Assembly (NCBI RefSeq): GCF_001658025.2
Contig: NZ_CP014007.2
Span: 1,612,001 to 1,676,000, forward strand
Direction of reading: 5' to 3'
Origin: Kosakonia oryzae
GTDB lineage: Bacteria > Pseudomonadota > Gammaproteobacteria > Enterobacterales > Enterobacteriaceae
Length of the DNA stretch: 64,000 nt
The notes under the pieces are model-generated. The model worked only from the letters and a program-made list of their open reading frames with translations. It made no database searches and was not told where the DNA came from. The position numbers and the translations under genes are program-made. Below are positions 60,680 through 64,000 of the stretch, one piece after another (positions within the stretch are counted from its first letter, which is position 1; each line of letters starts with the position of its first letter).

Positions 60680-61123
60680 GTGTTAGACCAATGGCTTAAC
60701 GACAAGACGATTCAGGTGCTTGATGGCGTAGAGAATTGGCCGCAGGCGCTGGAAATTTGTGCCAGACCGCTGCTCGCATCCGGCACGATCGCGCCGGATT
60801 ATGTGACAGCCATTGTCGCCCAGCACCAGAAACTGGGGCCGTACTATGTGCTGGCGCCGGGGCTGGCAATGCCACATGCCAGGCCGGAAGAGGGGGCAAA
60901 AGGGTTAGGATTATCGTTGTTAAAATTGTCTCGTGGAGTTGATTTCGGCGCAGAGGATGCGGATCCGGTTGACACCATTATTATGTTGGCCGCACCGGAT
61001 AAACACAGCCATATCGAAATGATTGCCGCGCTGGCGGAACTATTTTCCAGCGATGAAGATATGTCGCAATTACATCGTGCAAACAGTCTGGAGGAAATTA
61101 AAAACATTATTCAGCGTTTCTGA
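60680..61123 (+). CDS. PTS IIA component (mannitol/fructose type, UlaC-like)
   Basis: 147 residues from a GTG with AAGGAG eight bases or so upstream. The phosphorylated His is His66 in GLAMPHARPEEG. It takes phosphate from HPr and passes it to the IIB encoded next. Sugar specificity cannot be read from it. Confidence 0.9.
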   Translation: MLDQWLNDKTIQVLDGVENWPQALEICARPLLASGTIAPDYVTAIVAQHQKLGPYYVLAPGLAMPHARPEEGAKGLGLSLLKLSRGVDFGAEDADPVDTIIMLAAPDKHSHIEMIAALAELFSSDEDMSQLHRANSLEEIKNIIQRF

Positions 61124-61203
61124 TTTTTTATTTTGTCACCAGTGATAATACATTGCCTGCTATGGGCGATGAGGTCGTACTCTACTCAAAAAAGGTAAAT
61201 ACA

Positions 61204-61476
61204 ATGAAAATAATGGCAATTTGCGGATCCGGCCTGGGCAGTAGTTTTATGGTCGAAATGAATATTAAGAAGGTCCTCAAAAAACTGAATATCGAAGCGG
61301 AGGTCGAGCATTCCGACCTCTCTTCCGCCACGCCAGGTGCCGCCGATGTGTTTGTCATGGCAAAAGATATTGCCGCCAGCGCCAGCGTGCCGGAAAACCA
61401 GTTAGTTGTTCTCAGCAACATCATTGATATCAATGAACTGGAAGCGAAAATCAGCGCTTTCTTCGCCAACCGTTAA
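61204..61476 (+). CDS. PTS IIB component (lactose/ascorbate type)
   Basis: 90 residues from the ATG at 61,204. The phospho-accepting Cys7 is in the P-loop-like ICGSGLGSSFMVEMN. Related to UlaB/SgaB. The open frame upstream to 61,153 lies in the 80-base leader. Confidence 0.9.
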   Translation: MKIMAICGSGLGSSFMVEMNIKKVLKKLNIEAEVEHSDLSSATPGAADVFVMAKDIAASASVPENQLVVLSNIIDINELEAKISAFFANR

Positions 61477-61528
61477 CATCAACCGGATGCGCTGCACAAC
61501 GGTGCGGCATGCATAAAGCGAGGTGGAT

Positions 61529-62920
61529 ATGTTTATCCTTGAAACGCTAAACTTTGTTGTTGATATATTGAAAGTCCCTTCTGTACTGGTGGGGTTAATT
61601 GCGCTGATTGGTCTGCTGGCGCAGAAAAAATCCTTTTCCGATGTTGTGAAAGGGACGGTTAAAACGATTCTCGGTTTTATCGTATTGGGCGGCGGGGCGA
61701 CAGTATTGGTCGGCTCATTAAATCCGCTGGGTGGCATGTTTGAACATGCTTTTAATATTCAGGGGATCATTCCAAATAACGAGGCAATTGTTTCAATTGC
61801 GCTGGAGAAATATGGTGCATCAACGGCGCTGATCATGGCATTCGGCATGGTAGCGAATATTATTGTCGCGCGCTTTACGCGTCTGAAATACATTTTTCTG
61901 ACCGGACATCACACCTTCTATATGGCCTGCATGATTGGGGTGATCCTCACTGTCGCTGGTTTTGAAGGCGTCGGACTGGTATTTACCGGTTCGCTGATCC
62001 TTGGCCTGGTGATGGCGTTCTTCCCGGCGATCGCGCAGCGTTATATGAAACGGATCACCGGCAACGATGACATCGCGTTCGGCCATTTCGGTACGCTTGG
62101 CTACGTGTTGTCAGGCTGGATCGGCAGTAAATGCGGCAAGGGCTCACGCTCAACGGAAGAGATGAACCTGCCGAAAAACCTGAGCTTTCTGCGTGACAGC
62201 TCAATCTCCATCTCGCTGACGATGATCATTATTTACATGATCTTAGCTGTTTGCGCCGGGCGTGAGTACGTTGAGAGCCAACTCAGCGCCGGGCAGAACT
62301 TCCTCGTCTACGCGATTATTCAGGCCATCACCTTTGCCGCAGGGGTATTCATTATCCTGCAAGGCGTACGCCTGATTCTGGCGGAAATTGTTCCTGCCTT
62401 TACCGGCTTTTCCGAAAAACTGGTGCCGAATGCTCGCCCGGCGCTGGATTGCCCGGTGGTTTATCCCTATGCGCCAAATGCGGTGCTGGTCGGCTTCCTG
62501 TTCAGTTTCCTCGGTGGGCTGGTGGGGCTATTCCTGCTCGGCCAGATGAAATTGGTGCTGATCCTGCCTGGCGTGGTGCCGCACTTCTTCACCGGTGCGA
62601 CGGCGGGTGTGTTTGGTAACGCTACCGGCGGACGACGTGGTGCGATGCTCGGCGCGTTCGCTAACGGACTACTCATCACTTTCCTGCCAGTTTTGCTGTT
62701 GCCGGTGCTCGGCGCGCTGGGCTTTGCCAATACCACCTTTTCGGACGCTGACTTTGGCTTTATCGGCATTGTGTTGGGCAATCTGGCGCGTTACCTGTCG
62801 CCGCTGGCGATTACCGGATTGGTGGTGGCGGTGTTTATCGCATTAGTCATCTGGAATCTGATGTCGAAGGGCAAACCTGCTGCCAGTGGCACAGAAGAAA
62901 AGAGTGGGGCGAAGTCATGA
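61529..62920 (+). CDS. PTS IIC component (UlaA/SgaT family)
   Basis: 463 residues from the ATG at 61,529 (GAGG five bases upstream). About 11 hydrophobic segments; UlaA-family stretches are GATVLVGSLNPLGGMFEHAF and NARPALDCPVVYPYAPNAVL. UlaA transports L-ascorbate, but this branch is distinct and its operon lacks ascorbate-degradation genes, so the substrate is open. The stop overlaps the transketolase start by four bases. Confidence 0.9.
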   Translation: MFILETLNFVVDILKVPSVLVGLIALIGLLAQKKSFSDVVKGTVKTILGFIVLGGGATVLVGSLNPLGGMFEHAFNIQGIIPNNEAIVSIALEKYGASTALIMAFGMVANIIVARFTRLKYIFLTGHHTFYMACMIGVILTVAGFEGVGLVFTGSLILGLVMAFFPAIAQRYMKRITGNDDIAFGHFGTLGYVLSGWIGSKCGKGSRSTEEMNLPKNLSFLRDSSISISLTMIIIYMILAVCAGREYVESQLSAGQNFLVYAIIQAITFAAGVFIILQGVRLILAEIVPAFTGFSEKLVPNARPALDCPVVYPYAPNAVLVGFLFSFLGGLVGLFLLGQMKLVLILPGVVPHFFTGATAGVFGNATGGRRGAMLGAFANGLLITFLPVLLLPVLGALGFANTTFSDADFGFIGIVLGNLARYLSPLAITGLVVAVFIALVIWNLMSKGKPAASGTEEKSGAKS

Positions 62921-63750
62921 GTTCAATTGCAGAAGTGAAACAGTTTGCGCGGGATATCCGCATAGCAACCCTGAAAGCGTTGACGCACCTGGGCTTTGGA
63001 CACTATGGCGGTAGCATGTCGGTGGTGGAAACGCTTGCCGTACTGTATGGCGAGGTCATGCGGATTGATCCTGCCGATCCGGACTGGCCGGAGCGCGATT
63101 ACTTCGTGCTGTCGAAAGGCCACGCGGGCCCGGCGCTCTACAGCACGCTGGCGCTGAAAGGTTATTTCCCGCAGGAGATGCTGCAAACTCTCAATGAGAA
63201 CGGCACCCGCTTGCCGAGTCATCCGGATCGCTTAAAAACCCGCGGCGTGGATGCGACCACCGGATCGCTTGGCCAGGGCATTTCTATCGCCGGAGGAATG
63301 GCGCTGGGACATAAACTGGCGGGCAGGCCCAACCGTGTGTTTTGCATTGTCGGTGATGGCGAATTGAATGAAGGTCAATGCTGGGAAGCGTTCCAGTTTA
63401 TTGCGCATCACAAGCTCAACAACCTGACGGTGTTTGTGGACTGGAATAAGCAGCAACTGGACGGCGAGCTGGATGAGATTATTTGCGCTTTCGATCTGGA
63501 GGGGAAATTCCGCGCCTTCGGTTTCGATGTCTGTACGGTGAAGGGCGACGACATTGCCGCACTTCTGGAGGTGGTGAAGCCGGTTCCGGCTGCCGATGCC
63601 CGGCCACGGCTGGTGATCCTCGACAGCATTAAAGGACAGGGGGTGCCATATCTCGAAAAGCTGAGCAACTCGCACCATTTACGCCTGACCGAAGAGATGA
63701 AGCAGGCGCTTAACGAAACTATCGAACAACTGGAGGCGGCGCATGATTAA
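62917..63750 (+). CDS. Transketolase, N-terminal subunit
   Basis: 277 residues covering only the thiamine-diphosphate-binding half. TPP motif: CIVGDGELNEGQCWEAFQFI with VDWNKQQLDG. Conserved HYGGSMSVVETLAVLYGE and LSKGHAGPALYSTLA near the start. It works as a heterodimer with the C-terminal subunit encoded next, overlapping by eight bases. The transketolase moves two-carbon units between sugar phosphates. Its presence in a PTS operon suggests that the imported sugar-phosphate, or its isomer, is cleaved directly. Confidence 0.93.
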   Translation: MSSIAEVKQFARDIRIATLKALTHLGFGHYGGSMSVVETLAVLYGEVMRIDPADPDWPERDYFVLSKGHAGPALYSTLALKGYFPQEMLQTLNENGTRLPSHPDRLKTRGVDATTGSLGQGISIAGGMALGHKLAGRPNRVFCIVGDGELNEGQCWEAFQFIAHHKLNNLTVFVDWNKQQLDGELDEIICAFDLEGKFRAFGFDVCTVKGDDIAALLEVVKPVPAADARPRLVILDSIKGQGVPYLEKLSNSHHLRLTEEMKQALNETIEQLEAAHD

Positions 63751-64000
63751 GGTGGCTGAAGTCGGCGGTAAAGACAGCATCGAGATGCGCAAAGTTTATG
63801 CCGGTTTTATCAGCGATCAGATTGAAGCGGGCAGCGACATTATCGCGCTGGAAGCCGATCTGATGAGTTCGATGGCTATGGACGGTGTGCAGAAAAAGTA
63901 TCCGCAGCATGTAATCAACTGCGGCATCATGGAGGCTAACGTCATTGGTACGGCAGCGGGGCTGTCGTTGACCGGGCGCAAACCCTTTGTGCATACCTTT
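63743..64000 (+). CDS. Transketolase, C-terminal subunit (cut by window end)
   Basis: The first 86 codons are present. SIEMRKVYAGFISDQIEAGS and the catalytic-Glu region NCGIMEANVIGTAAGLSLTG identify the pyrimidine-binding half of split transketolases. The ATG overlaps the end of the N-terminal subunit by eight bases, so the two are coupled. The remainder lies outside the window. Confidence 0.92.
   Translation, partial: MIKVAEVGGKDSIEMRKVYAGFISDQIEAGSDIIALEADLMSSMAMDGVQKKYPQHVINCGIMEANVIGTAAGLSLTGRKPFVHTF

Overview
The window is chromosomal DNA from an enterobacterium (Enterobacteriaceae). From base 19,725 to about 59,430 it follows the Escherichia coli/Salmonella gene order argW-yfdC-mlaA-fadL-yfcZ-fadIJ-sixA-smrB-prmB-aroC-mepA-yfcA-epmC-yfcL-mnmC-fabB-yfcJ-flk-pdxB-usg-truA-dedA-accD-folC-dedD-cvpA-purF-ubiX-argT-hisJQMP-yfcH-yfcG-yfcF-yfcE-yfcD almost gene for gene, and most proteins are close to their E. 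coli counterparts. The accessory genes (a type VI secretion cluster, a cytosine-deaminase operon, a PTS/split-transketolase operon) suggest an Enterobacter/Kosakonia/Klebsiella-like genus; the genus cannot be settled from the sequence alone.

Bases 1-12,365 are the end of a type VI secretion (T6SS) cluster: tssM (partial), tssA, tssF, tssG, tssJ, vgrG, then an AT-rich two-gene module (a DUF6402-like candidate effector and a small membrane-anchored candidate immunity protein) closed by its own terminator, then tssE and a VasL-type gene. Bases 12,366-15,339 hold small accessory genes (SRPBCC protein, MarR regulator, DUF1003 membrane protein, glyoxalase-fold protein) separated by gene-poor DNA.

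Bases 15,340-19,441 are a three-gene operon: an NCS1 base permease, a PucR-type regulator and a CodA-like deaminase. The deaminase has serine where E. coli CodA has the discriminating Asp314, which points to 5-methylcytosine as a substrate. A good sigma-54 promoter and an NtrC-like site upstream suggest nitrogen control. This accessory block ends next to the tRNA gene argW, a known integration hot spot, but no integrase is visible.

Bases 19,725-59,429 are the conserved core: fatty-acid uptake, breakdown and synthesis (fadL, fadIJ, fabB, accD) with FadR/FabR-like sites; outer-membrane lipid transport (mlaA); chorismate, PLP, folate and purine synthesis; tRNA and translation-factor modification (truA, mnmC, epmC, prmB); and the lysine/arginine/ornithine and histidine transporter (argT, hisJQMP). 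The hisJ leader has a candidate NtrC site and sigma-54 promoter. Differences from E. coli are a solitary GH1 6-phospho-beta-glucosidase between yfcJ and flk, a GNAT gene in place of yfcI, and no folX between yfcG and yfcH.

Bases 59,426-64,000 carry a LacI-family regulator divergent from a PTS IIA-IIB-IIC plus two-subunit transketolase operon, inserted after yfcD. Two palindromic operators lie in the divergent promoter. The operon runs off the end of the window.
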